Under the pieces are notes generated by a model. The model did not search any database and was not told the DNA's origin. It saw only the letters and a list, made by a program, of their open reading frames with translations. The translations under genes and the position numbers were made by a program. A DNA stretch of 57,580 nt from positions 1-57,580 of the forward strand of contig JAJDZN010000143.1 of the NCBI GenBank assembly GCA_022824585.1. Direction: 5' to 3'. The DNA is from Bryobacterales bacterium (GTDB taxonomy: Bacteria > Acidobacteriota > Terriglobia > Bryobacterales > UBA6623). Shown piece by piece: positions 34,520-42,645 of this stretch. Within the stretch, counting starts at the first letter, position 1. Each line of letters opens with the position of its first letter.

Positions 34520-36016
34520 TCAGGCTTCCACGAATAGCTTGGAGAGGCGCTCGACCTCCGCCGGCTTGGCTCCGGCGATGTTCTCGTCTTCGTTCGGGTC
34601 AGCTTCGCGGTCGAACAGTTGCCGCGGTTCCGAGCCGAATCCCTCGACCAGCTTGTAGCGCTGGTCTTGCGCGAATCGCCACGGTCCGTCCCTGATGGTC
34701 AGCGCCGACCGCGAGTAGTCCCGGTGGGCTTCTGTTGCGCTCTCCAGCAGCGGGCGCAACGATTGCCCGTCCTGGTATTCCAGCGTCCCCGCCTCGGCGT
34801 AGTCCATGAATGTGGCGGTCACGTCGATCAGGCTCGCCATCGCATCGCTCTCGCTCCCTTGGCGCGCGCCCGGCCCGGCGATGCACAGGGGCACGCCTGC
34901 GGATGGCTGGTGTGGGTAGCTCTTGCCCCACAGTCCGTGGTCCCCGAGCATTTCTCCATGGTCGCTGGAGTAGACGATCAGGGTGTTCTCGTAGTCTCCG
35001 CGCTGCTTGAGCGTGTCGACGAACACTCCCAGCCAGCGGTCGATGTTCTCGATCATGGCTGCGTAGTTCTGCCGGATGCGGATGTGCTGCTCCGGGGGGA
35101 TCGGCCCGGGGTAGTTGTGCGGCTGCTCGAAGCCGTCGACCACGCGGTCCGGGCCGCGGTACTTGTTCGCCATGCTGTGCGTGATGTCCATGGGCGGATG
35201 TGGGCCCACGAAGTTCAGCACGAGGTGCCACGGCTTGCCGTCGGGCGCTCGCTCCAAGAGCTCCAAGCCATTCCGGGCGATCCAGTTGTCGCAGTAGGCC
35301 TCGTCGGGGACCGCGACCGGATCTGTCTCGCCCCACCAGGTCTCGCGGCTCAACAGGTCGTCGAGCTCCGGGCCGGGCTCGCTCTTGTCGATCTGGTTCC
35401 ACTTGACCCGTCCCAAGCGTTCCAGCTCATTCGCCCATGTTCCGCCGAGTGGCGGTTCGAGGGAGTCGAGGTAGGCATAGTACGGGTCCTTCGGGCCGAC
35501 CGGTTCCCGGCGATAGGCGGTTGCCGCGCCGCCCTTGCCGCCGTTGTCGATCATGTCCGAGAAGCCCCACGCTTCCATGCTGCCCCTGCCGTCAAGACCC
35601 CACGAATAATCCCCCTTGTGAAGGTCCAATTTGCCGCAGCCCATCACGTGATATCCGCTGTCACGCAATGCCTTGTAATAGGTCCTGCGGGTCACTGGGA
35701 AGTTCTGGCTGTTGTCCTTGACGCCGCACCGCTCGTATACGCTGCCCGAAGCCAGGCAGGCTCGCGACGGCCCGCAGACCGGGGAATCGACCACGGCGTT
35801 GGGGAACGACAGTCCGCGCCGGAACAGGCCTTCGAGATTGGGTGTAGGGACGGGCACGGCGCTGTTCCACTGCACCCAGTCAGAGCGGTGCTGGTCCGGG
35901 AAGAAGAACAGGACGTTGGGGCGGGTTGCGTTACGCGGGCCGGGCTGTGTCTGGCACCCTGCCAGCGCGGATAGCCCGCTGGCCCCGGCTAAGAAGGCTC
36001 GACGGGTGGGTTGCAT
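34520..36016 (-). CDS. Tat/lipoprotein sulfatase
   Basis: The protein has 498 aa. The N-terminus has a twin-arginine motif (TRRAFLAG) and a lipobox LAGC at residues 18-21, suggesting export folded and lipid attachment. The nucleophile motif CGPSR starts at Cys81. FPDQHRSD (metal site) and YSSDHGEMLGDHGLWGK place it among the choline-sulfatase/heparan-sulfatase-like group, different from the other two sulfatases in the window. ATG at 36016 was chosen because the signal starts there; upstream extension has no features. Confidence 0.9.
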   Translation of the reverse strand: MQPTRRAFLAGASGLSALAGCQTQPGPRNATRPNVLFFFPDQHRSDWVQWNSAVPVPTPNLEGLFRRGLSFPNAVVDSPVCGPSRACLASGSVYERCGVKDNSQNFPVTRRTYYKALRDSGYHVMGCGKLDLHKGDYSWGLDGRGSMEAWGFSDMIDNGGKGGAATAYRREPVGPKDPYYAYLDSLEPPLGGTWANELERLGRVKWNQIDKSEPGPELDDLLSRETWWGETDPVAVPDEAYCDNWIARNGLELLERAPDGKPWHLVLNFVGPHPPMDITHSMANKYRGPDRVVDGFEQPHNYPGPIPPEQHIRIRQNYAAMIENIDRWLGVFVDTLKQRGDYENTLIVYSSDHGEMLGDHGLWGKSYPHQPSAGVPLCIAGPGARQGSESDAMASLIDVTATFMDYAEAGTLEYQDGQSLRPLLESATEAHRDYSRSALTIRDGPWRFAQDQRYKLVEGFGSEPRQLFDREADPNEDENIAGAKPAEVERLSKLFVEA

Positions 36017-36382
36017 AGCGCTGCCAGTATACGCCCGCCGGCGTGCCGTGCCGCCTACGCGAATGCCGGATCTATAACCTGCGCGAGCCTTCGGGCGCAA
36101 CCCCGGCAGGCGTCGGAGAACGCTTCGCGAGTTTCTCGACTCTGGCCCTTCCGCCGGCAGAGGAACGAATGAGGCGGCCGCCGGACAGTGCCCCACCCCG
36201 CACAAGGCAGCGCTTGGGGGAGGTAGGGCGGCCGCGTTCCCTGATCCCCGGGACCCCGGATCAGTGGCGGTCGCGTACGGAGCGCTCTCTTACAGGAACG
36301 GCCCAGCAACAGATGCTGGGGGACTCAGCTCGACTCGTTCCGGGCCGGAACGAACCGGGACCCTTCCCTGCGAACCCTCCTG
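36017..36382. other. Intergenic with hairpin-forming sequences
   Basis: This lies upstream of the sulfatase and downstream of the Spy-like gene, both minus strand. It holds the palindrome at 36335-36353 and a second inverted repeat (CTGATCC / GGATCAG) at 36241-36264. No coding frame looks real. Confidence 0.4.
36335..36353. repeat. 19-base near-perfect palindrome
   Basis: Nine-base arms TCGTTCCGG / CCGGAACGA flank a single central base. It lies about 30 bases past the Spy-like stop codon. It could act as a 3' hairpin (no T-run) or a dimeric-protein site. Confidence 0.45.
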
Positions 36383-36748
36383 CTAATTCTGCCGCGGCCT
36401 CTGGGCCAGGCCCAGCAGTACTGCTCCCTCGAAAGCCTTCGAGTCGGCCCCTGCCGCCTTGACCTCTTCGAGTTTGGTCTTCTGCTCGGCGTTCAGCACT
36501 GCCATAAGCTTCGCAGCGATCCCCGCGCGCCAATCCCTGCGGGCCCGCCCTTGGGTGCCTTCTGGAGGCCTCTCCCTGCGAATCTCTCGGATCTTGGCGA
36601 CCTGATCCTGGTCCAGACCGATCGCCTTGACTGCCTCGGTGATAGCCTCGCGCCGCTGCTGGGCCTTCTGGTTGGCCTGCCCGTAGGCGGTCACGGACAT
36701 CACCAGCAGCGCGAACGCTGCAATGATGAACCGCTTTCTCTGAATCAT
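36383..36748 (-). CDS. Small secreted Spy/CpxP-like helical protein
   Basis: The protein has 121 aa with a signal peptide (cleavage after TAYGQA). The mature part is predicted helical, with IGLDQDQVAKIREIRRE followed by a repeat-like segment VLNAEQKTKLEEVKAA; these resemble LTxxQ motifs of periplasmic Spy/CpxP-type proteins. A very good ribosome site (AGGAGGAAGG) precedes the ATG, so it may be highly expressed. Function would be a periplasmic stress chaperone by analogy; this is inference. Confidence 0.75.
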   Translation of the reverse strand: MIQRKRFIIAAFALLVMSVTAYGQANQKAQQRREAITEAVKAIGLDQDQVAKIREIRRERPPEGTQGRARRDWRAGIAAKLMAVLNAEQKTKLEEVKAAGADSKAFEGAVLLGLAQRPRQN

Positions 36749-36995
36749 AGTCTGGTCCTTCCTCCTGTGTGGGATACAACAGCCTCGCTAGTTCCGCTTT
36801 TCAGCGAATCGGAGAGCCTGTTTATTCTAGGCGATTGCACAGGGCCGAGGGCTGCCAGTCTTGAAGACTCCAGATCAAGGATCGCGGCCGAGGCCAGCCG
36901 TTCCGTCTCAGGGGTCGAGGCGTGCCCGGCCCGCCAAGACTGCGCTCCCGACGTGGACAAACGATACGAAAGGTCACGCGCTATGATCCAATGCT

Positions 36996-38921
36996 GTGAT
37001 CGAGGTCTCAGTCTTTGTCCTCGCCACGCTGGCGAGCGTCGGCTATTTCTGCGCGACCGTTGCCAAGCGGCTGTCTCCGATGCTTCGCGCCAAGGAGCGC
37101 AACCTAGCGTTCGACCGATTGGGCCTGCGGCTTTGGACTGTGTTCGCAGAGGTCGTGCTGCAGACCAGGGTCATTCGGGAACGGCCTTTGGCTGGTGTTC
37201 TTCACGCCTTGGTGATGTGGGGGTTTTTCGCCTTTGCGTGGGTTAGCTTCGAGCACTTTGTCGTCGGCCTGACCGGTTTCGAGCCTCCCGCCGGGCATTC
37301 CTGGTATTCGGCCTTTGCCGGCGCTTGGGCCCTTGCCGTGCTGGCGGGCATCGCCGGCCTGAGCTTCCGCCGCTTCGTCCTGCGTCCGAAGGCACTTGGG
37401 GAGCACCTGTCGCTCACTTCGGCCTTGGTCGCCTTGTTGATCGTCGGGCTGATGGTGACGTATCTGGCGGATTGGCGCCTGCTCGAGGCCGGCTCGGACG
37501 CTTGGAAGGCGAACTGGTGGCTGCACACGGCGGCTCTGCTCGGCATGCTCTGGCTGATACCGAATTCCAAGCACCTGCATCTCGTGCTGGGGCCGGTGGC
37601 GATCTTCTTCCGCGGCGAGGTCACCAGTCCCATGCGCGCCCTGCGAGACGAGGATGACGATGACTTCGGCATGCTGGAGTTCGCGGACCTTTCCCAGAAG
37701 GATGTCCTAGACGTCAATTCTTGCGTGGAGTGCGGGCGCTGCACGGACAGCTGCCCGGCCAATCTGATCGGCGGCACCCTCGATCCGAAACAGATCGTGC
37801 TCCAGCTCCAGCGCGGGTTAATGGCGGGCGGGGAAGTCATTGCCGCGGACGCTGAGGCGGTGGCCAGCGGCGAGGCCTGGATCAGCGAGGAGGACCTCTA
37901 CCAGTGCTTCACATGCGGTGCCTGCGAGCAAGCCTGCCCGGTGGGCATCGAGCACGTCGGTTTGAAGATCCTAGACCTGCGACGCGGATTGGTGAGCGAG
38001 GGGCGAACCTCCAACGACAAGCTGTCGGACATGTTCACAACGATGGAGCGCTCCCCGCACAACGCCTGGGGTGCCTCGCAACAGGTGCGCCGCAAGCTCT
38101 TGGAGTCGGCCGGCCTGCCGATCCACGAAGCGCAAACCGAGTGGCTGTTGTGGCTGGGCTGCGGCTGCAGTTACGACCCCCACGGCCAGCAGGTCGTCAA
38201 GGCGATGCAGCGGATCCTCGACAGCGCAGGAGTCTCGTGGGGCGTGCTCGCTTCCGAGACTTGCTGTGGCGAGCCGGCCCGCCGCGCCGGCAACGAGTAC
38301 CTGTACATGGAACTCTCCGAGCGATTGATCTCTGAGTTCCGCTCCAAGGGCGTGCGCAAGTTGGTGACTTGTGACCCGCACTGCGCTCGCATGTTCGACG
38401 TGGACTACCGACAGTCGGAGGATTTCGAGCAACTTGGCATCGAGGTGGTGCATCACTCCGAGCTGCTCGCGAAATTGGTCGAATCCTTGCCAATGGAGCC
38501 ATCCGCTAGCAAGGTCACATTTCATGATCCCTGCTACCTGGCGCGTGGACGGGGAGTGGTGGATGAGCCTCGCGATGTTCTGCAAGCCGCCGGTGCGAAG
38601 GTCGTTGAGATGCGCCACCATGCAGCCCAAACGTTCTGCTGCGGGGCGGGCGGCGCTCAACTCTACATTGCCGACGATAGTGTCGAATTGCCGGGAGGGC
38701 GGGTCAACTACAAGCGCTTCGAGGAGGCGCAGCAGACTGGCGCCGATACCATCGCAGTCGCTTGCCCCTACTGCCCGATCATGCTCAAGGACGCTGCTGG
38801 ACAGGCTGGCGCCGAGGACGTTCGTGTTGTTGATGTCGCCGAGTTGGTCGCGGAAGCATTACCGACGGCGGCACCGACGCCTGAACCCGGGCCCGCCGTC
38901 ATTTCCAGAGTTCATATTTAA
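36996..38921 (+). CDS. Membrane-bound HdrD/EtfD-like iron-sulfur oxidoreductase
   Basis: The protein has 641 aa. The first 205 residues or so hold about five hydrophobic segments with several His, like the gamma subunit of nitrate reductase, which binds heme b. Two [4Fe-4S] motifs follow: CVECGRCTDSCP from Cys243 and CFTCGACEQACP from Cys304. Two CCG domains end the protein (ETCCGEPARR; FHDPCYLARG and FCCGAGGAQ), which in heterodisulfide reductase bind a non-cubane cluster. Such fusions pass electrons from cytoplasmic donors, notably electron-transfer flavoprotein in fatty-acid oxidation (EtfD), to the quinone pool. No ETF or acyl-CoA dehydrogenase gene lies nearby, so the partner is unknown. 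The start is GTG. Confidence 0.88.
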   Translation: MIEVSVFVLATLASVGYFCATVAKRLSPMLRAKERNLAFDRLGLRLWTVFAEVVLQTRVIRERPLAGVLHALVMWGFFAFAWVSFEHFVVGLTGFEPPAGHSWYSAFAGAWALAVLAGIAGLSFRRFVLRPKALGEHLSLTSALVALLIVGLMVTYLADWRLLEAGSDAWKANWWLHTAALLGMLWLIPNSKHLHLVLGPVAIFFRGEVTSPMRALRDEDDDDFGMLEFADLSQKDVLDVNSCVECGRCTDSCPANLIGGTLDPKQIVLQLQRGLMAGGEVIAADAEAVASGEAWISEEDLYQCFTCGACEQACPVGIEHVGLKILDLRRGLVSEGRTSNDKLSDMFTTMERSPHNAWGASQQVRRKLLESAGLPIHEAQTEWLLWLGCGCSYDPHGQQVVKAMQRILDSAGVSWGVLASETCCGEPARRAGNEYLYMELSERLISEFRSKGVRKLVTCDPHCARMFDVDYRQSEDFEQLGIEVVHHSELLAKLVESLPMEPSASKVTFHDPCYLARGRGVVDEPRDVLQAAGAKVVEMRHHAAQTFCCGAGGAQLYIADDSVELPGGRVNYKRFEEAQQTGADTIAVACPYCPIMLKDAAGQAGAEDVRVVDVAELVAEALPTAAPTPEPGPAVISRVHI

Positions 38922-39239
38922 GTTTAGCTTAATCTAAATGGCTGGAGGGGTTTGTCGAACAACCCCATAGGGATATCTGCAAGTCACGGATCTCACTTGA
39001 TATAGGATTCTGGAATGGCCTTGATGGGTATCGAATGAGCTGGCGCGACGAGCGCGGCCATCCGGAATCCGACGCGGGCAGCTGCAAGGGCCATTCCATC
39101 GACGAGTTCATAGCGGCTCCGACATTCTCGAGCCTTTACCTCCCCGGCCTTCTGCCGCTGCAGGCATTGACTGGCTCTCGCGCGGAGCCCAGGAATTCCT
39201 GGCGGCCGTGATCGGGGGGCCAGGCGGGCTAGGGGACTG
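38922..39239. other. Convergent intergenic with hairpin and small open frame
   Basis: An AT-richer stretch follows the Fe-S gene. The inverted repeat GGGGTT / AACCCC (38947-38966, 8-base loop) lies 25 bases after its stop, a possible bidirectional terminator without a T-run. A 58-codon open frame (39035-39211, plus strand) has no ribosome site or recognisable motif. GGAATGGCCTT (39012) and AAGGGCCATTCC (39086) form an imperfect inverted repeat inside it. Confidence 0.35.
38947..38966. terminator. Possible hairpin between convergent genes
   Basis: A 6-bp stem (GGGGTT / AACCCC) with an 8-base loop lies between the ends of two convergent genes. It lacks a T-run on either strand, hence low confidence. 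Confidence 0.3.
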
Positions 39240-40403
39240 TCAGAGCGTGACGCCCATCTCGTCCCAGGTGACCATGCGTCGCTGGTAGATGGCCTCCCTC
39301 CCCATAATGCTGGTCAGGGCCGCGGTGGCGGCGACTTCGATGTCAGCAATCGGCCGACGGTTCTCGCGGATCGCCCGCACGAAGTCGTTGTGAGCCTCTT
39401 CGGTGAGGTCTAGGACCTCGACTCCCTTGTGCTCGACGGGCTCGGAGTCGCCGTAGATGTCGTAGAAGGTCCAGGAGCTGTAGTCCAGCTCGATCGTGCC
39501 CCTCTCGCCGTAGATGACAAACCACATGCCGTTCGGCAGTATCTTGAGCGCACGCGGGTGTAGGTAGAGCTGGCTGTAGTCGAGGTGCATGTCGTTGTTG
39601 TAGATGTACTCGACGCTGAAACCGTCCATCATCACCGTGCCGGCGGGCATCGGCTCGGGGAGGTAGCGCTTGCCGTGACCGTAGACGCTGACCGGACGGC
39701 TGCCAGCCAGCCAGTTGCAGACGTCGAGGTTGTGAATCGAGTTCTCGACGATCAGGTCGCCGGACAGTTCCACGTCGTTGTACCAGCCGGGGAAGCGCCG
39801 TTGCTGGCCGCTGCCGCCCTCGCGCCGGGTGCCCGGTCTCGAGGGCGTGCTGTGGCGCTGGGCCTTGATCACGAGCGGGGTTCCGATGAGGCCGGATTCG
39901 TGGATCTCGCGCACGACTCCCTGCATGTGGGGCGAGCTGCGGGACTGTTGCCCGATCTGAAACACCGCGTTGGACTTGCGGGCGGCGTCCAGTACGAGTT
40001 TGACTTGGTCCGCCGAGATGGCGAGCGGCTTTTCGCAAAAGACATGCTTGCCAGCCTCGAGCGCCGCAGCGGACATCTCCGCGTGGAGGTAGCAAGGCGT
40101 GGCGATGAGAACGGCGTCGATATCCTCTTGGCGAAGCAACTCCCTGTAGTCGGCGTAGGAACGAGGATCGTCGGCTTGCGCGGCGCTCTGCGCGGTATCT
40201 CTGGCGGAGGGATCGGTGTCGCAAACGGCACCGACCGTGACGTCGGACCTTTCGACCAAGCGGGTCAAGTGGGCGTTGCCCCGCTTGCCGACGCCGATCA
40301 TTCCGAAGCGCAAAGAGTCGCCTTGGGCGCGCACGACGCTTGCTGCCGCCGCTACGGCCGCTCCCTGCAGTAAACGACGGCGAACCAACGTGCTGGCACT
40401 CAT
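39240..40403 (-). CDS. Exported Gfo/Idh/MocA family oxidoreductase
   Basis: The protein has 387 aa. A signal-like N-terminus with consecutive arginines (VRRRLLQGAAVAAAASVVRAQG) suggests Tat export, usual for the secreted members of this family in Acidobacteriota and Planctomycetota. The dinucleotide-binding motif GMIGVGKRGNAH follows, then FCEKPLAIS, with the catalytic Lys-Pro, and the C-terminal beta-sheet domain. It would oxidise or epimerise sugars using bound NAD(P). GGGAGAC lies six bases before the ATG. It is divergent from the DUF1080 gene (135 bases between starts), a frequent partner in sugar-processing loci. Confidence 0.9.
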   Translation of the reverse strand: MSASTLVRRRLLQGAAVAAAASVVRAQGDSLRFGMIGVGKRGNAHLTRLVERSDVTVGAVCDTDPSARDTAQSAAQADDPRSYADYRELLRQEDIDAVLIATPCYLHAEMSAAALEAGKHVFCEKPLAISADQVKLVLDAARKSNAVFQIGQQSRSSPHMQGVVREIHESGLIGTPLVIKAQRHSTPSRPGTRREGGSGQQRRFPGWYNDVELSGDLIVENSIHNLDVCNWLAGSRPVSVYGHGKRYLPEPMPAGTVMMDGFSVEYIYNNDMHLDYSQLYLHPRALKILPNGMWFVIYGERGTIELDYSSWTFYDIYGDSEPVEHKGVEVLDLTEEAHNDFVRAIRENRRPIADIEVAATAALTSIMGREAIYQRRMVTWDEMGVTL

Positions 40404-40538
40404 TGATGTCTCCCTTCGGTCGAAGTATCGTCCTGTCTCGGGCGGTGGTCAGCGTACCATGTCGGGGTCCAGCTGCGGGCTTCTCGTGCGCGCAACCGGA
40501 TACCGGGAGGGTGTACTATCCGAGGTCGGAGGGGATTC

Positions 40539-41171
40539 ATGCACGCGAGGCGGGTCATACGGTTTGCATGGATGCCCTTGGTGCTGGCCGCGGCTGTTAC
40601 GGCGGCGGCACAGTCTGAGGGGTTCGTGTCGCTGTCGCCCGTAGCCGGTCTGAGCGAGCACTGGACGGTGGAGGGGTCAGCTCGTGGTACGTGGTCAGTC
40701 AAGGACGGAGTCATTGTTTGTACCGGCGAGCCGAACGGATTCTTGCGCAGTAAGGAGACCTACCGCGACTTTATCTTCCGGTCCGAGTGGAGGTTCCAAA
40801 AGGAAGGCTGGACCCAGCAGCCTCCGAGGTACCCCAACGCCGGCTATTTCATTCACGCAGGGGCGGTTCAGGATGTTTGGCCGAAATCGTTAGAAGTGCA
40901 AGGCCACTACGGTGAAGCAGGCAGCCTGTTCGGTGTCCGCGGCGGCAGCGTCAGTGGTGCACACCGCGGGCCGGTCTTCGAGAATCGCAGGCCATTCGGC
41001 GAGTGGGAGAGCATCGAGATCCAGTCCCTCGACGGGATCGTGACTGTAAAGCTCAACGGCAAGAAGATGAACGAGGGGCACGACATCGAGCCTGGCGAAG
41101 GCAACATTTGCCTGCAGTCCGAGGGCTGGCCTGTCTTCTATCGAAACCTTGAGGTGAAGAGATTGGATTGA
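40539..41171 (+). CDS. Secreted DUF1080 protein (3-keto-disaccharide hydrolase family)
   Basis: The protein has 210 aa with a signal peptide (about 24 residues). The single concanavalin-like domain carries the family signatures WSVKDGVIVCTGEPNGFLRS, the strand pattern DFIFRSEWRF, NAGYFIHAG, WESIEIQ and a final NICLQSEGWPVFYRNLEVKRL. Members hydrolyse or bind 3-keto-glycosides, often next to Gfo/Idh/MocA oxidoreductases that make the 3-keto sugars, as here on the opposite strand. GGAGG precedes the ATG by about seven bases. Confidence 0.9.
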   Translation: MHARRVIRFAWMPLVLAAAVTAAAQSEGFVSLSPVAGLSEHWTVEGSARGTWSVKDGVIVCTGEPNGFLRSKETYRDFIFRSEWRFQKEGWTQQPPRYPNAGYFIHAGAVQDVWPKSLEVQGHYGEAGSLFGVRGGSVSGAHRGPVFENRRPFGEWESIEIQSLDGIVTVKLNGKKMNEGHDIEPGEGNICLQSEGWPVFYRNLEVKRLD

Positions 41172-41466
41172 GTCCAGCCGTGGTTGTGTCGTAGAACGCG
41201 CACCACTGGAGTATCCACTGGCAGGTCTTGGCGCTGGAGTCGCTGCATCAAGGCAGCGTCATGGCAGCTGACGGCGCTTGGAGTGGCCAGCCGCTCGATG
41301 CGCCGCCTGCCAAGTGGTGGCGAGGCCATTGATTCGGGGATTCCCCGAGGCCATGCCGAGGGTTCGCTCCGACACCATGCAAACTCGTCCCCACGTTTGG
41401 CGAGTCCTGGCGCCGAAACCCCGGGGTGTTCTTGCCAGTAAACGGGTTGATCCGACAACCCTCGGG
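41172..41466. other. Convergent intergenic, no gene seen
   Basis: Nearly 300 bases between the DUF1080 and GNAT genes. I find no gene, tRNA or strong terminator. Confidence 0.35.
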
Positions 41467-41919
41467 TCAGGAAGCCCGCCGGGCGTATTTTATGAAGGGT
41501 GTAAGCTCTCCGATGCGGTCATATAGGCGCCGGCCTACCGAGTTGAAGTGCTGCGTCGTCCAGTAAACCGCCGGGGAACCGGCCGCATCGGCCGCAGCGT
41601 AGACACCCTCGATCAGTGCCCTCCCCACACCGGTTCCTCGATCACTGGCATCCACGTACAGGTCTTGCAGATAGCAAACGTTTTCCACTCGCCAGCAGTG
41701 CCGGTGGAAGAGGTAGTGCGCGATTCCCACTGACCGGTCGCCACGCGTCGCGATCAGGCCACGAAACTCGTTCGGCTCGCCCGAAAGCAAGCGTGCGAAC
41801 GTGGTTCGGTAGACGATTTCTGGCACGGATGTCTCATAGAAATCAAGATATAGCGACCACAGACGCCGCCACTCTGGCTCGTCATTGGCTGTGAGCTGGC
41901 GAATCGTCAGACCGGGCAT
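41467..41919 (-). CDS. GNAT family N-acetyltransferase
   Basis: The protein has 150 aa from the ATG at 41919; upstream ATGs add residues with no family match. The acetyl-CoA-binding motif A reads LQDLYVDASDRGTGVGRALIEGV, with the R-G-x-G-x-G/A pattern, followed by YWTTQHFNSVGRRLYDRIGE typical of small-molecule or diamine-type acetyltransferases. The substrate is unknown. It is isolated from other genes. Confidence 0.87.
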   Translation of the reverse strand: MPGLTIRQLTANDEPEWRRLWSLYLDFYETSVPEIVYRTTFARLLSGEPNEFRGLIATRGDRSVGIAHYLFHRHCWRVENVCYLQDLYVDASDRGTGVGRALIEGVYAAADAAGSPAVYWTTQHFNSVGRRLYDRIGELTPFIKYARRAS

Positions 41920-42645
41920 TACTTCACCGTAACAGTCCCGTTCTACTCGAAGAATGCGGGCGTTGGCGTGCCTGAAGCCGTGTGATGGCAGCATCGGGGG
42001 CGACGCATGGGCCATCCGGGCTAGCAAGAATGGGGGAACTGCGTTCGGCGCTGTGCGACGATCCGGTCGCCATTTGCCCGACGAGAGCTGCCCCGGGAGT
42101 GGTGCACGACACCATCCATGCCACTACCAGAACGTGTGACCGTTTGGAGCGGGTGGGGATTACCACGTCATCTCTGACGGACCCAACGAGGCCACCGCAT
42201 GGGTCTACGTCCACGTGGAGTGGGGCAAGGACGGGGGTGGAAAGACCGTGGTTTGGGCCCCGGGCGCATGCCAACGGCAGAGGCGGGTCCGGGGCATACA
42301 TGAATACTGTTGCAAGACGATACGGACATATCAAGCCAGAGTGAGGTTGGACCCATCCACCCATGCCCGGGGACTTGGAGTCATTAAGAGCCAGTCTCTC
42401 GATGGAGCGCATGCGCAAGTATCTTGGCGCGACCGGAGGAATCTTGCCTGATGCCCTTTCCCTGTATAACTGGAACACCGCTGTTAGCGCGGCAAAGTCC
42501 CCAATGCCACGGATCTCCTCAGCAAGATCAAGGTCCTCCCCGAACGACGAGACGCCTACGCGGTGCCGTTCGCCTGAAGGGCTGTGGTCTAGGACGCTTC
42601 AAGCAGAATCGACCGCTCGTCTACCCGGAATTCCGGTACGCGACG
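41920..42645. other. Gene-poor stretch with probable remnants
   Basis: Over 700 bases without an intact gene. One short segment resembles the start of an Abi-family protein (listed separately). A second open segment around 42155-42290 has protein-like composition (DGPNEATAWVYVHVEWG) but no family I recognise. It may be decayed accessory DNA. Confidence 0.4.
42363..42487 (+). pseudogene. Possible remnant of an Abi-like protein N-terminus
   Basis: The frame reads SMERMRKYLGATGG, ILPDALSLYNWN and TAVSAA, which resembles the N-terminal block of Abi-family proteins (R-x-x-x-Y-L, then A-L-x-L-Y-x-W-N, then S-A-A). The similarity stops at once, with no continuation in this or the other frames. The call rests on a short match by eye. 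Confidence 0.35.

Noticed and set aside
34619..35974. Plus-strand frame inside the third sulfatase
   Set aside because: It overlaps the sulfatase on the other strand and lacks any motif.
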